Shown in pieces: positions 10,594 through 21,297 of a stretch of DNA of 64,000 nucleotides. The DNA is from Lantana camara (Eukaryota > Streptophyta > Magnoliopsida > Lamiales > Verbenaceae), in assembly GCA_037501455.1 (NCBI GenBank), contig CM074858.1:89812501-89876500 (forward strand), read 5' to 3'. Under the pieces are notes generated by a model. It saw only the letters and a program-made list of their open reading frames with translations. It ran no database searches and had not been told where the DNA came from. The first letter of the stretch is position 1. Every line of letters begins with the position of its first letter. The translations under genes were made by a program, and so were the position numbers.

Positions 10594-12780
10594 GTGTTAT
10601 TTGTCAAAAAGAAAGACGGATCATTGCGGTTGTGTATCGATTATCGAGAACTCAATCGTATGACTATCAAGAACAAATATCCTCTTCCCCATATTGAAGA
10701 ACTGTTCGACATTCTTCAAGGATCACGAGTGTATTCCAAATTGGATTTAAGGCAAGGGTATTATCAGCTGAGGATTAAAAAGGTGGATATTCCAAAGACT
10801 GCTTTTAATACCCGCTACGGCCACTTCGAATTCGTAGTAATGCCTTTTGGGTTAACCAATGCCCCAGCTGCATTCATGGATTTAATGCACCGAACATTCC
10901 GACCATATTTGGATCAGTTCGTGGTTATCTTTATTGACGACATTCTGGTGTTCTCAAGAACCCCAGAAGAACATGCTGAACACCTTCGTAAAGTGTTAAG
11001 AGCTTTAAAGGATCATAAGTTATACGCGAAGTTCAGCAAGTGTGAATTTTGGTTAGAAAGAGTGTCCTTCCTTGGACATATAATATCCGGTTCTGGCATA
11101 GAAGTAGACCCTTCAAAGGTTGAAACTGTAATAAATTGGCAGGCACCAAAGAACCCATCAGAAGTGAGAAGTTTTCTAGGACTTGCCGGATATTACAGGA
11201 GATTTGTAAAAGATTTCTCCAAGGTAGCAGCGCCTCTTACTCAGTTAACCAAGAAACAAGGAAAATTTGAATGGACAGAAAGGTGTGAACGGAGTTTTCA
11301 AGAATTGAAGCAAAGATTAACATCTGCCCCGGTATTAGCCTTACCCGAAGGAAAAGAAGGTTATGTGGTTTATACGGATGCATCCAAAGAAGGATTAGGG
11401 TGTGTCCTAATGCAAAATGGTAAGGTTATAGCCTATGCCTCAAGGAAACTTAAACCTTATGAAGAGAATTACCCCACACATGATTTAGAATTAGTTGCGA
11501 TTGTATTCGCTTTAGCTAAATGGAGGCATTATCTGTACGGGGTAACTTTTGAAGTCTTTACTGATCATAAAAGTTTGAGATATTTATTCACTCAAAAGGA
11601 GTTGAATATGAGGCAGAGAAGGTGGATGGAATTTCTGGAAGACTACGACTGTAAAATACAGTACCATCCAGGAAAAGCCAACGTAGTGGCAGACGCTTTG
11701 AGTCGAAAATCCAGTCTATCAGCATTAGACGGAAAAAGCAAACCCATAACTATCCTTTCGAAATCCCGACTGGCCAATATAGTGATATCCTCGCCATTAA
11801 AAGAAAAACTTAGGGAAGCCCAAGCACAGGATGAATGGATCAAGAAGTGTCTCAATTCCAAGGAAAAGAATATTGAGACAAAATTCACAACAGATGACCA
11901 TGGGATCTTGAGATATAAAGGTCGAGTCTGTGTACCTCCTACAACTCGAAAAGAAATACTGGATGAGGCACATAAGACCCGATATACGATACATCCAGGA
12001 GGAACAAAAATGTATCATGATCTCAAGACACATTTCTGGTGGAATGGAATGAAACGAGATGTTGCTAGCTATGTCAAAAGATGCTTGACATGCCAGCAAG
12101 TCAAAGTGGACCACCAGAAACCTGGAGGAAAGTTACAGCCGCTACCAGTTCCTACTTGGAAATGGGAACAAATCACCATGGACTTCATCACGGGCTTGCC
12201 AAAAGTTAAAGGAGGATATGATAGTATATGGGTTATTATTGATCGGTTAACTAAGTCTGCACATTTCTTATCGGTCAAGACTACTGATAAGGTCAATTCT
12301 TTAGCAAAGTTGTATCAGAAAGAGATTATAAGGTTGCATGGTGTACCCATTAGTTTAGTCTCCGATAGAGATCCGAAATTCACTTCACAGTTATGGCAAA
12401 GTCTTCAAGAAACAATGGGGACTAAGCTGCATTTCAGTTCAGCCGTACATCCTCAGACCGATGGTCAATCAGAAAGGACGATCAAATATCTAGAGGATAT
12501 GTTGCGAGCTTGTGCCTTGGATTTTCAAGAGGACTGGAAAGAATGTTTACCTCTTGTGGAATTTGCGTACAACAATAGTTATCAGGCATCGATCAAGGCA
12601 GCACCTTATGAAGCCTTATATGGAAGGAAATGTAGGTCTCCGTTATACTGGGACATAGAAGAGACTAAAGCAACCGAGAGAGGAGATACAAGGAAAACCA
12701 TTAGAAAATGGATAGCAGAGTCTACAGAAAAGATTGAAATTATCCGCCAGAGAATGAAAGCAGCTCAAGATAGGCAAAAG
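10594..12780 (+). pseudogene. Reverse transcriptase, RNase H and integrase core (Tekay-type pol), between frameshifts 2 and 3
   Basis: A long open stretch. RT shows [38 protein letters not shown] and the active site FIDD (10,930-10,941). RNase H starts at [12 protein letters not shown] (catalytic Asp codon 11,377) and ends near [14 protein letters not shown]. Integrase shows a zinc-binding region ending in CLTCQQ and the catalytic D,D-35-E: Asp codons at 12,181 (MDFITGLP) and 12,364 (SDRDPKF), Glu at 12,472 ([15 protein letters not shown]), with exactly 35 residues between the last two. All catalytic residues I could check are present. The frame is lost around 12,780-12,781, where one base seems deleted, leading to a stop at 12,808. 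Confidence 0.9.
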
Positions 12781-13253
12781 GTTATGCCGATACCCGAAGA
12801 AAGGATATAGAATTTGCAGTGGGCGACAAAGTGTTTTTAAAGGCATCACCAAGGAAAGGTTTCACACGAATTGGGAAAGGTGGAAAACTAAATCCCAAAT
12901 ACATAGGACCTTTTGAGATCATAGAACGTGTTGGACCAACAGCCTATCGCTTGGATTTACCAGCAAACCTCACTGGAATACATAACGTATTCCATGTGTC
13001 TCAGCTCCGTAAATATTTTGCGGATGAATCCCACATCTTGCCAATAGAAGAAGTTCCTCTAAAACCCGACTTGACTTATACAGTAAGACCAACCGAAATC
13101 TTGGATAGGAAATTCCAAGAACTAAGGAATCGGAAAATCCCCCTTGTTAAAGTGTTATGGAAAGGACATGGGACAGACGAACAAACCTGGGAAACTGAGG
13201 AAAAGATGCAGAAACATTACCCAGAGTTGTTCCGAAACAGGAATAGAATCTGA
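12781..13253 (+). pseudogene. Integrase C-terminus and chromodomain (Tekay-type pol)
   Basis: After the third frameshift the protein continues with VGDKVFLKASPRKG, LNPKYIGPFEI and NVFHVSQLRKY, the conserved integrase C-terminal region, and then a chromodomain (VKVLWKGHGTDEQTWET...HYPELF). It stops at 13,251-13,253 (TGA). The chromodomain marks the chromovirus branch of Ty3/Gypsy and is thought to guide insertion into particular chromatin. The stop is 28 bases before the 3' LTR. Confidence 0.88.
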
Positions 13254-13268
13254 GGACAGATTCTCTTT

Positions 13269-13281
13269 AAGGGGGGAAGAT
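13269..13281 (+). other. Polypurine tract
   Basis: aaggggggaagat ends right where the 3' LTR begins at 13,282. It primes plus-strand DNA in LTR elements. Confidence 0.8.
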
Positions 13282-15509
13282 TGTAACAGCCCAGATTTTT
13301 GAGATCAGGATAGCACAGGTAAGTAAAGGGTTAAGAGGAAAGCGTTTACAGCCTTAGTCCATTACACATCCCATTTTATGTGAATTATGTGCATTTATGT
13401 TCTGATTTATGATTTGTGCCTTTTTTAGAGAATCACATCACTATTCATCCATCGAACCCTAAACCTTTACCTAAACCTTGAAAAACCTTAGAAAGCTGAT
13501 TTCTATATTTTCCAAACTCATATCATAGCTTTCATTGTTCCAAAATATATTTTTAAAATTGTTTGTTGAAAATTCCATTTAGGTCCCTAGATACTATTCA
13601 TCTTTAATTGTAGGAATTTTCGAAACACTTTTACCTATTCAATATTGGGCTCGATAGAATCCTTGCAAGATTTTATGAATTTTGGTATGATTTCCAAACC
13701 CTAATTCTTAACGTAGCTTCCGTAGAAATCAAAACCGGCCGAAAAACCCTAATTTTGCCCTAAATTAGAAATTTCTGAATTCCAACGTTTTTCCTATACA
13801 ATATTATAACCATTACGATCCTTGGATTATTTTATGAATTTTAGGACCTTTTCCAAACTCTAGTACAAACCCTAACTCGTTTTATAAATTTTTCTTTATT
13901 TTTCCCAAAGTACTATTTCTACCGTAAAAACTAATTTTCAAACCGTCCAACATTTGGTATACAATATTATAGTCAAAATGATCCTTGAATTATTTCAAGA
14001 ATCATGAACACTTTCTCGGGAATCAATTCACATTCTAGCTTCGTTTATGAATTTTATCGTATTTTTCAAAATTCCCGAACGACTACTACTTTAAATGTAG
14101 ACGTTCAAACGTTAAGTATTTATACACATTAGAAAGCTCTTTCGATTCTCTTTCTTTTGCAATTTCTCTCATTTCAAACTAAACCCTAGACGTTCTTCTA
14201 CGAATTTATTACCATCTTCATCCTATTTTAGAATTATTTTTATTTGGTCATGATTACTAAAATAATTAATTATTTCTTAAACTTACACCTAAGTATACAC
14301 TTAACCCCCCTAATAAATGAACCTAGCTTATTCACCACATGATTCATCTAATTAATTGCAACATAAGCCCCTAAATACCAACTATAAATACCCTTAGAAG
14401 CATAACATAAAATTCACACAAAATCATCACATTTGCTCCTCAAACTCACGGCACAACCACAATCTCTCTCTAAGGTGCAATTTTCTTTTATTATTTCATG
14501 CTTTATATTATGCTTTTAATATTATAATATTAGTAGCATGCTTAGGAATAATAAAATTATGCTTTAGGAATTTATTTTTATAATATATATGCATAATTGG
14601 GAACTTTATGTGTAATGTGCCTACATTATGAAATTTTATTTAATTAAATGCATGAAATGTGATATGATATAATATGAATGTATATTTAAATAATTATGTT
14701 CTTGTTTAATTAAATTTATGATTAGAATAATTTATTTAGATTTAATTTTATGATTAAAGTGCTACATTTGAATTTAATCATGTGTTATGGACTTAGAACT
14801 TGTTGAATATGATCATGAACTAGTATGAACATCTTCATAAGCTCAAGAACACATTCATAATGTTCTTGAACAAATTCATGTGCACGTGTGATAGTGTGTG
14901 TGTGTGTGTGTGTGATCGATTTTATGTTATTAAGTGTTTAATTCACAAGAAATTGAATAGTAAATGTTTTCAATAGTAATTTTGACTTTTTGGTCAACAT
15001 TTAATTAATTAATTTCAAAATTAATTTAATTTTAATTATAAAATATGATTTTGGAATTTTATATAATTATTTTTCCAAATTAATTCAAAAGTTAATAAAA
15101 TTATAAAATAATTTCAAAATCAACTTACATTGTTGAGTTAAATTCCAAATTTAATTCCTAATACTCTATTTAAGGTTATGACATGATTAATAAATATTTA
15201 AGTGATTAAAGAATTTATGAAACCTAATAAATTAATTATTTTCCCTTAAACAAATGAAATTAAATTTTTCCGGGAAAATAATTTCTAAATGATTTGAGAA
15301 TTCTCTAATATGTTATATTTCTTAAACCTTATGTGATTATGTGATTAGAATCATAAGAACCTAGTTCTAAGTCAATAGTAATTACTTTCAGGCGACAATT
15401 GCTCTGAACAGTGGGATCCGTTCCAACCTATTTGAATTTCTGTACTAGGTGAGGGTTTAAACATTTTCAACTGGAATCATGTCTATACCTATATCTAATT
15501 ACAAAATGA
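13282..15509 (+). repeat. 3' LTR of the Tekay-type element (portion matching the 5' LTR)
   Basis: Aligns without large gaps to 4179-6402. Differences I noticed include g/a at the 'cacgggtaag' site, t/c changes such as attcctgaac versus attcccgaac, and two extra GT units. Identity stops abruptly after 'acaaaatga', 15,509 here and 6402 in the 5' copy. Confidence 0.85.
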
Positions 15510-16679
15510 GGAGCAAGGTCCTTAGGCTTCTTCTTCTTTCGTTCTCTTGTCAAGGTGAGGTTTTATTTGTAGTTAACTAGAACCCTAATATCTTGTGTGT
15601 CTATCTAAGCCAAAATGTATTAAGTATATGTATACTTTGGAAAATGATTTAAGTATGAAAGATTTTCAATTGTTTTCATGAAAATATTTTGGCGAGAATC
15701 ATGCACATGTTATTGGGCCCCGGGGAATTGTGTGAATGGAGACCGGTACGGCATCGGGCCGTCGGATAAGTCATTGCATATAGTACCCTTTGAGAATTTC
15801 TCACGAGACCGAGTAGTGTAGAAGGTAAGATATTCTTGATCCGGTGGTTAACCCATCGAAGGAGCGGGTAGGAGTCATGATCCCCGTCTCGATATTGTAT
15901 TATGAGGTGGTTTGAGCCTTGCAAACCCTTCCACCGCCACAGAGGAAGAAGGATGGAAAATTATGATTATTTCTCATGAATATGATTATAGTTATCATAT
16001 GATTATGATTATGATTATGCTTGCATGAACGCCTAATTAAGTTTTATGCACACACTATGGGAGTAAGGTTGGAGATTGTCCACTCGCCGGGTCACGAAAT
16101 GTTAAGATTTGTTAAGTATTAATATGATATTCGTAATTCCGAGCGATGCTTTATTTAAACTACCCACTTAGGTTATTCTAAAACCTTACTCGGAGTTATG
16201 GATTGCAAGTGTGTGTGCTATATTTATTATGCCTCTCACTCAGTCTTTGGACTGACACCCCACGTTGTTTTATTAGTCTTTTGCAGGTTGTGCTAGGCGG
16301 GGGATAAGGTCTTGTGGAGTCTTTATTTTGGTCCTAGCATGCCTTTCTTTTCTAGCATTTCATATTTGGACAATTTGGATAGGTAGTAATCTATTTTGGC
16401 TATGTATAATCTATTTTGGAGACTACTTGTAAATATTTAGTGGCCGTGTTGGTTTTGGATTGTATTACTTGGCCACTATGTATATAATGTATCTATGCTT
16501 TCGCTTTATTTCTTTTGTGTCGTTTTATAATTTGGTTTAAGGGTTAGCCCCGCTTAGTCAGGTTTATTTTATTTTGTCACTCATTCGCCACGTGTTTGGT
16601 TCATGTATGAACTCCTATTTCATGCGTGGATTGGACTCATGGTACGGGGGAGGTGGTGCCTGTCGATGTGGGTGCTACA
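15510..16679 (+). repeat. 3' tail of a different but related LTR, fused to the Tekay 3' LTR
   Basis: Does not match the 5' LTR tail (6403-7500). It matches in layout and wording the tails of the solo LTRs further right: a caaggtgagg motif near 15,553, a ggcgagaa... gggcccc block near 15,690, a gcaggttgtgctaggcgg block near 16,285, a gggttagccccgcttag block near 16,541, and the end ggtgctaca at 16,671-16,679. The equivalent of the 'ctaggtgaggg' motif is present both before (near 15,446) and after the junction, so the join is not at equivalent positions. Confidence 0.7.
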
Positions 16680-18389
16680 TTTTGTGAGCTATATTTTAAT
16701 ATAATTTTATTAATATAATATTATCACATTTATTTATATAATCTAATAATTGTATTAAAAATAATTATAATTATATATTAATATGAAGAATTTGATTTTG
16801 ATAAAATCAAATAATAATAATTATTTTGTTGCATACGCATAGAGTGTTCGGAAAATTATTAGTACATATTATGTTAGTTGAGATAATTATTTAAAACTCA
16901 AATACTTCCTAAATTAATAAATTATCATTGAAGTTTAAATACATTAAATAAATAAATTAAATTTTATTTACAATGAAAATTCTATTTTTTTTCAGTTTCT
17001 CGTTAAACTAAACTAAATAAATATAATAGGTGGAAAATTCGTATTAAAAACAAAAATGGTATAATGGCAACGACTCTATTTGTTTTAACTCATAAATTCA
17101 TATCTTTCCAAAAATATTATTTCTTTCTTTTTTTCATGTAAATTAAATAAAATGACTAAAACCATTGATTTTGGTCAAAAGAACCAAAATGAGACTTATT
17201 ATTAATTTTAGGGACTTAAATGACACTTTTAAAAGATTGAGGACTAAAATGATATAAAGTTGAAACTTTAAGAATCATTTTAGAACTATAAATACTAAAA
17301 TGACCAAAATACCCATGAGTAAGGTAAAAAATTTATTAGAATTTGGTCAGAAGGACTTAAGTGAGACGAATTATTAACTTTAGGGACTCAAGTGTCACTT
17401 TTAGAATATCGAGGATTAAAATGACACAAAACTGAAACTTTAGGGACCAAATATGACATTTACTCGCATAAGTAATATGAACAATGTAATTGTTGTGCCC
17501 CTTCAGATGGTTAGTACAAACCACATGGGCATCGTTATTCACACAATCCCTGCTGCGCTTGACATAAAATGAATCAATCGTTGGCCTCCAAATGAAGCAC
17601 CCAGAGTCCTGGGCGGCGATAATAATTAATATATATATATTTAATTCATTTTGATTTATTATTTTTTTATAATATTTAAAGGGTATTATGTGGATTTTAA
17701 AAAATTTTAGAAAAAATGTGGAAATGACGTGATAAGGTGTGGTAATGCCACATCATCAACTTGGACACGTCAATTGATTTCCGGCGATGATTAGGCAATT
17801 TCCGGTGAATTTGTCGTTAAATTGACACATTTTTTGAATTAGTAGACTGTTTTAGTTTCCCGGAATGGCTTATTGTATTTTTCCCATTTTATTTTCATGT
17901 ATAAACTTTTTAATGACCGTCGGTTTTGACCCTCAAATTTGGAAATGAAAAATTATTTTCACCCTATCCTATCTCGATTCAAATCCTAGCGCCTCCCTGT
18001 ATTTTTTATTTAACCCCAGTACCTTATAAAATAACTACATCAACACTAAGACCAAAGTTTGGGTGGATTAGAACTGCAAATCAAAGAGAAGAAAAGGGCG
18101 AAGAGGAAATCGATGTGTGTCCAAAGTAGAGCGCATTATTAGATAAGCAAGTAGACAAAAATTTCAACTAATAAAGCTAAAGAAAATGACTTCCATTGAA
18201 AATTGGGAAAGCAGATAAAAGGCATAAAGCACACGTTTAAGACTAAAGACATGGGAAACTTCATCTTTATAAATGTCAAAATGTAAAACTATTTTAATTC
18301 TGTAGAAATAAGCACACTTTTCAAAAGAATTGGAAAACTTAAAATAATATTAAACTACTCGTTCAGGGAGAATGTTTTGACTTCTGCCC

Positions 18390-18429
<40 letters not shown>

Positions 18430-18640
18430 TTTAGCAAAACAATTTAGGTAAAAGTTGTTTGAGACTGCATCGTTGCAATATAGAGAGATATTATTGCCAC
18501 ATACACACACCCTTTTAGCGGAAAGATTTGAGCTATGGGAAGCTTAGTTATAAAGACAGTTGTCTAATTATTTCTTGGGTTGAGGTCTAACTTTCCGGCA
18601 CACGTGTTGTCATCTTATTGGTAATACATTTTATAAATAC
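16680..18640. other. AT-rich unassigned DNA with a diverged direct repeat and a long T run
   Basis: No gene recognised on either strand. Two diverged copies of a block of about 105 bases start near 17,173 and 17,345 (offset about 172). Both contain 'ggactnaa.tg.cacttttaga' and 'gactaaaatga' wording and run up to about 17,450. A run of 36 T lies at 18,392-18,427. This is neither Tat nor Tekay sequence as far as I can tell; an old noncoding transposon is likely. Confidence 0.4.
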
Positions 18641-19357
18641 ATATATACCTATACAATACAGATGATACATTGGCGATATCGAAAGAGACTTCGAAGTAGT
18701 CTCGGAATTATAAGGATCGCCAGAGCGAAGGAAGAGAATCGGCAAGACCGGACGCGATGGCTCGTCGTCTGTAAGAAACCCTCATGAAAAACGCGATGGC
18801 TCATCGTTTGTAATAGCGAACGTCCTTTTCTCACATAAAATGATTTTTTCACTCAAATTCTTGGGTTGAAAAAATTGTTCCATCAACCCTTCACTACATA
18901 TATAGGATTTCTCAAATCCTAAGTCTAAGTAGGGACATGATTCCTACTTTGTCTTTTTTTCTATTTTTCTTTTCCTCCAAGTAATCATTTCTTATCCAAA
19001 TAAGTTATTTTTCTTCTAGAAAAAGGAATTCATAACCAAATTATGAATGTTTAATTATTCCAATAATAGCTAAATATCTATTCCAATAATATCTATTCTA
19101 CTCATATTAGAATAATAAATAGAAGATATTTAATATTTATTTATTTATTCTAATCACGTTAGAATAACTAAATAATTAAATATTTAGAATTAATTCTCCA
19201 ATTAATTCAATAATGAGCTTTAGAATTAATTATGCAATTAATTCCAATGGGCTAAAATTCATTCTCTAATTAGTTTCTTTAGACTATATAATTAATTCTC
19301 TAATTAATTATATTTGGGCTTTATAGTTAATTCTCTAATTAATTAACACGTGGTCCA
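18641..19357 (+). repeat. Possible truncated Copia-type LTR
   Basis: Layout resembles the solo Copia-like LTR at 24,633: a GC-richer block (18,660-18,800), a TATA-like catatatagg near 18,897, then a long series of 'aattaattctccaattaatt' repeats, ending acacgtggtcca where the next LTR head begins. No terminal bases or duplication could be set, so this is a resemblance only. Confidence 0.35.
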
Positions 19358-19795
19358 TGTGACGCCCTGTTCGTTCGGCCGTATAGGTATAACATCACGA
19401 GTGTGCTACTTGTGTATTTAAATTATTTAATTATGTAATTATGTGTTGATTATGATATTTAAATTCTATCTTGAATATATATGACTTACTTGCTAAGAAT
19501 ATATGTTGACACTTTGAACGTTTTTGCTCTTACGACTTTGAATTTGATCCGTTTAACTTTGAACTTGATTCCGAGTTTTGTGAAAACGTGATATGCATGA
19601 GATATATGAGTTATGAATGTGTTTATATGCTCGTTATACGTTTTTGAACTCGTTTGATGAGGTCTTGGACCATTTATGTATAAGGGGACTTAAGGGCCTA
19701 AAGAACTTTTAGCGCACCTTAGGTTCCGGGTGACATAAATTGAGATTGGGAATTCTGATATCCATAGGTAGGTTGTGCGGATTAGGCCCCGGACC
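19358..19795 (+). repeat. Truncated head of a Tekay-like LTR
   Basis: Starts tgtgacgccctg with the block ggccgtataggtat and cacgag, matching the heads of the solo LTRs at 19,801 and 33,912. A later block (ttagcgcaccttaggttcc, near 19,710) matches the block near 30,316 and 36,216 in other LTRs. The rest is missing: the solo LTR at 19,801 inserted just past its broken end, since that LTR's target duplication joins this fragment directly to Tat gag at 23,766. Confidence 0.6.
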
Positions 19796-19861
19796 TTTCT
19801 TGTAACGCCCCGACTTTTTGGCCGTACAGGTATGACGTCACGAGTGAGTTTAGACCGAGAG

Positions 19862-20251
19862 TAGGGATGCAAACGAGCCGAGTTTTTTTTTTCCTGGCTC
19901 GAGCTCGGCTCGACTCGAGCCAAATGAAATTATATTATTTTTAATTAAAAATTAGTTTTTTAAAATAATTTAATATATTTTTATATATAATAATATATAT
20001 TTATTAAATATATATACATATATATTATAAATATATTAATTTTATATAAAAATCAATAAAAATATAAATAATATTATATAAAAATAAAAATATTTATATA
20101 TATAAAAATAAAAATATTATTTTTTAATTAAATATCTTGGCTCACGAGCCGGCTTGCGAGCCACGAGCCTAACTAAAAGGGGCTTGAGTTCGGGCTTGGC
20201 TCGAGCCTGCTCGCCAGGCTCGCGAGCCGGCTCGGCTCGTTTGCATCCCTA
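19862..20251. mobile_element. hAT-type MITE, 390 bp, TSD accgagag
   Basis: Ends are inverted repeats starting tagggatgcaaacgagcc, with GC-rich arms (gctcggctcg) around an AT-only centre. Flanked by the 8-bp duplication accgagag at 19,854-19,861 and 20,252-20,259. The solo LTR at 33,912 shows the empty site (ggccgagtgttatgtg), an independent confirmation. An 8-bp duplication and a tagggatg end fit the hAT superfamily. It codes for nothing. Confidence 0.92.
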
Positions 20252-21202
20252 ACCGAGAGTTATGTGACTTATATATGTTTTAATTGCTAAGTGATTATTT
20301 AATTTATTAATTTGTTGAATTAATTGCTACTATGTGATCTTTATTTGCTTTAAGTGCCGCTTGGATATTCTTGAATTAATTGCCATTACGTGATCTACAT
20401 GAATTATGTGATCTGTGACTATGTTATTTAAATTTAGTTGTTACTTATATATTCGCTAATTAATATTTTGTTTTGATTATGTATTTATTTGATATTGTAT
20501 GAAATCCTTGGACTCAATTGAACTTTTAATTGGACTCCCTTTGAGCACCAACTAAACCAAGGTACCCTTATTGAAGCACTTAAATTCTCAAGGGACCAAA
20601 GTGCAATTTCCCCTCTTTCCTCTTTCCATTTACATGATATATACATACATGTATACACCTACATTCTTATCTTTTTCATTTCTCACATAAGAACAAGAGA
20701 GATACACCCCCTTCTCTTCTTCTTCCATTTCGATCCAAACAAGGAAGCTCAAGACAAGGACTCAAGTTCTTTTCCTTCAAGAATTCAAGCCAAGATCTCT
20801 TCTTCTTCATCCCCTTCTTTTCTTCCATCCAAGGTAAGATAGGTATAAATGTGTATGTGATGAATTCTTGAGAAATTATTAGGGTTTGTGAACTATATGA
20901 ATTCCATGACTTGAGTTGAAATCTATATGTTGATATGAGCTAATATGATGAATAATTGTTGGATTTTGGATTGTTGGTTAAAGCATGAGTGTTCCACCAT
21001 TTTTGGAGCTTCAATGTGTGAAATGGTAACTTGTATTATGCTTGAGTTCATGCCTTAAGATTGAGATATGTGATAGATTATGTATGTATGAATTTATGCC
21101 TTCAATTTGGAGTGTTTTAGTTGAGTTTTGAAGTGGTTGTTGCTTCCTTTTCTTCCCTCCACGCATAACCCCCTGTTTTGCTTCTTCTTCTCGGCCAGGA
21201 GG

Positions 21203-21297
21203 ACTACCCGGGCGGGTAGTTTTATGCAGAAGGGTTTCTGCACTCCTTTCTCCCCGGCCGGGTAAATTTCAGCCTTGTTTTTCCCAGGCCGGGTACT
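21203..21297 (+). repeat. Cluster of small GC-rich palindromes in the 19,801 solo LTR
   Basis: actacccgggcgggtagt (8-bp arms), gcagaagggtttctgc (6-bp arms), and two ggccgggta variants near 21,255 and 21,287. The cluster lies about 370 bases after the donor-like site, the same place as the clusters in the other solo LTRs. Confidence 0.6.

Larger units (their letters stand above)
4179..16679 (+). mobile_element. Chromodomain Ty3/Gypsy retrotransposon (Tekay/Del type), recent but with recombinant 3' end
   Basis: Order on the plus strand: 5' LTR 4179-7500, initiator-Met primer site 7509-7520, extra ORF 7622-8290, gag-pol 8839-13,253, purine tract 13,269-13,281, 3' LTR from 13,282. The 3' LTR matches the 5' LTR for 2.2 kb (to 15,509) and then switches to the tail of a different, related LTR (15,510-16,679). 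By eye I count about a dozen substitutions plus a GT-repeat length change over the shared 2.2 kb, so the insertion is young. The five bases before the 5' LTR (gctac, 4174-4178) are not repeated after 16,679 (ttttg), which fits a rearranged right end. A chromodomain after integrase, LTRs over 3 kb and a Met-tRNA primer site point to the Tekay/Del clade. Confidence 0.85.

Noticed and set aside
16680..19357. Remainder of Tat pol right of the Tekay insertion
   Set aside because: I looked for RT, RNase H or integrase motifs on both strands and found none; the flank does not continue the integrase frame broken at 4178.
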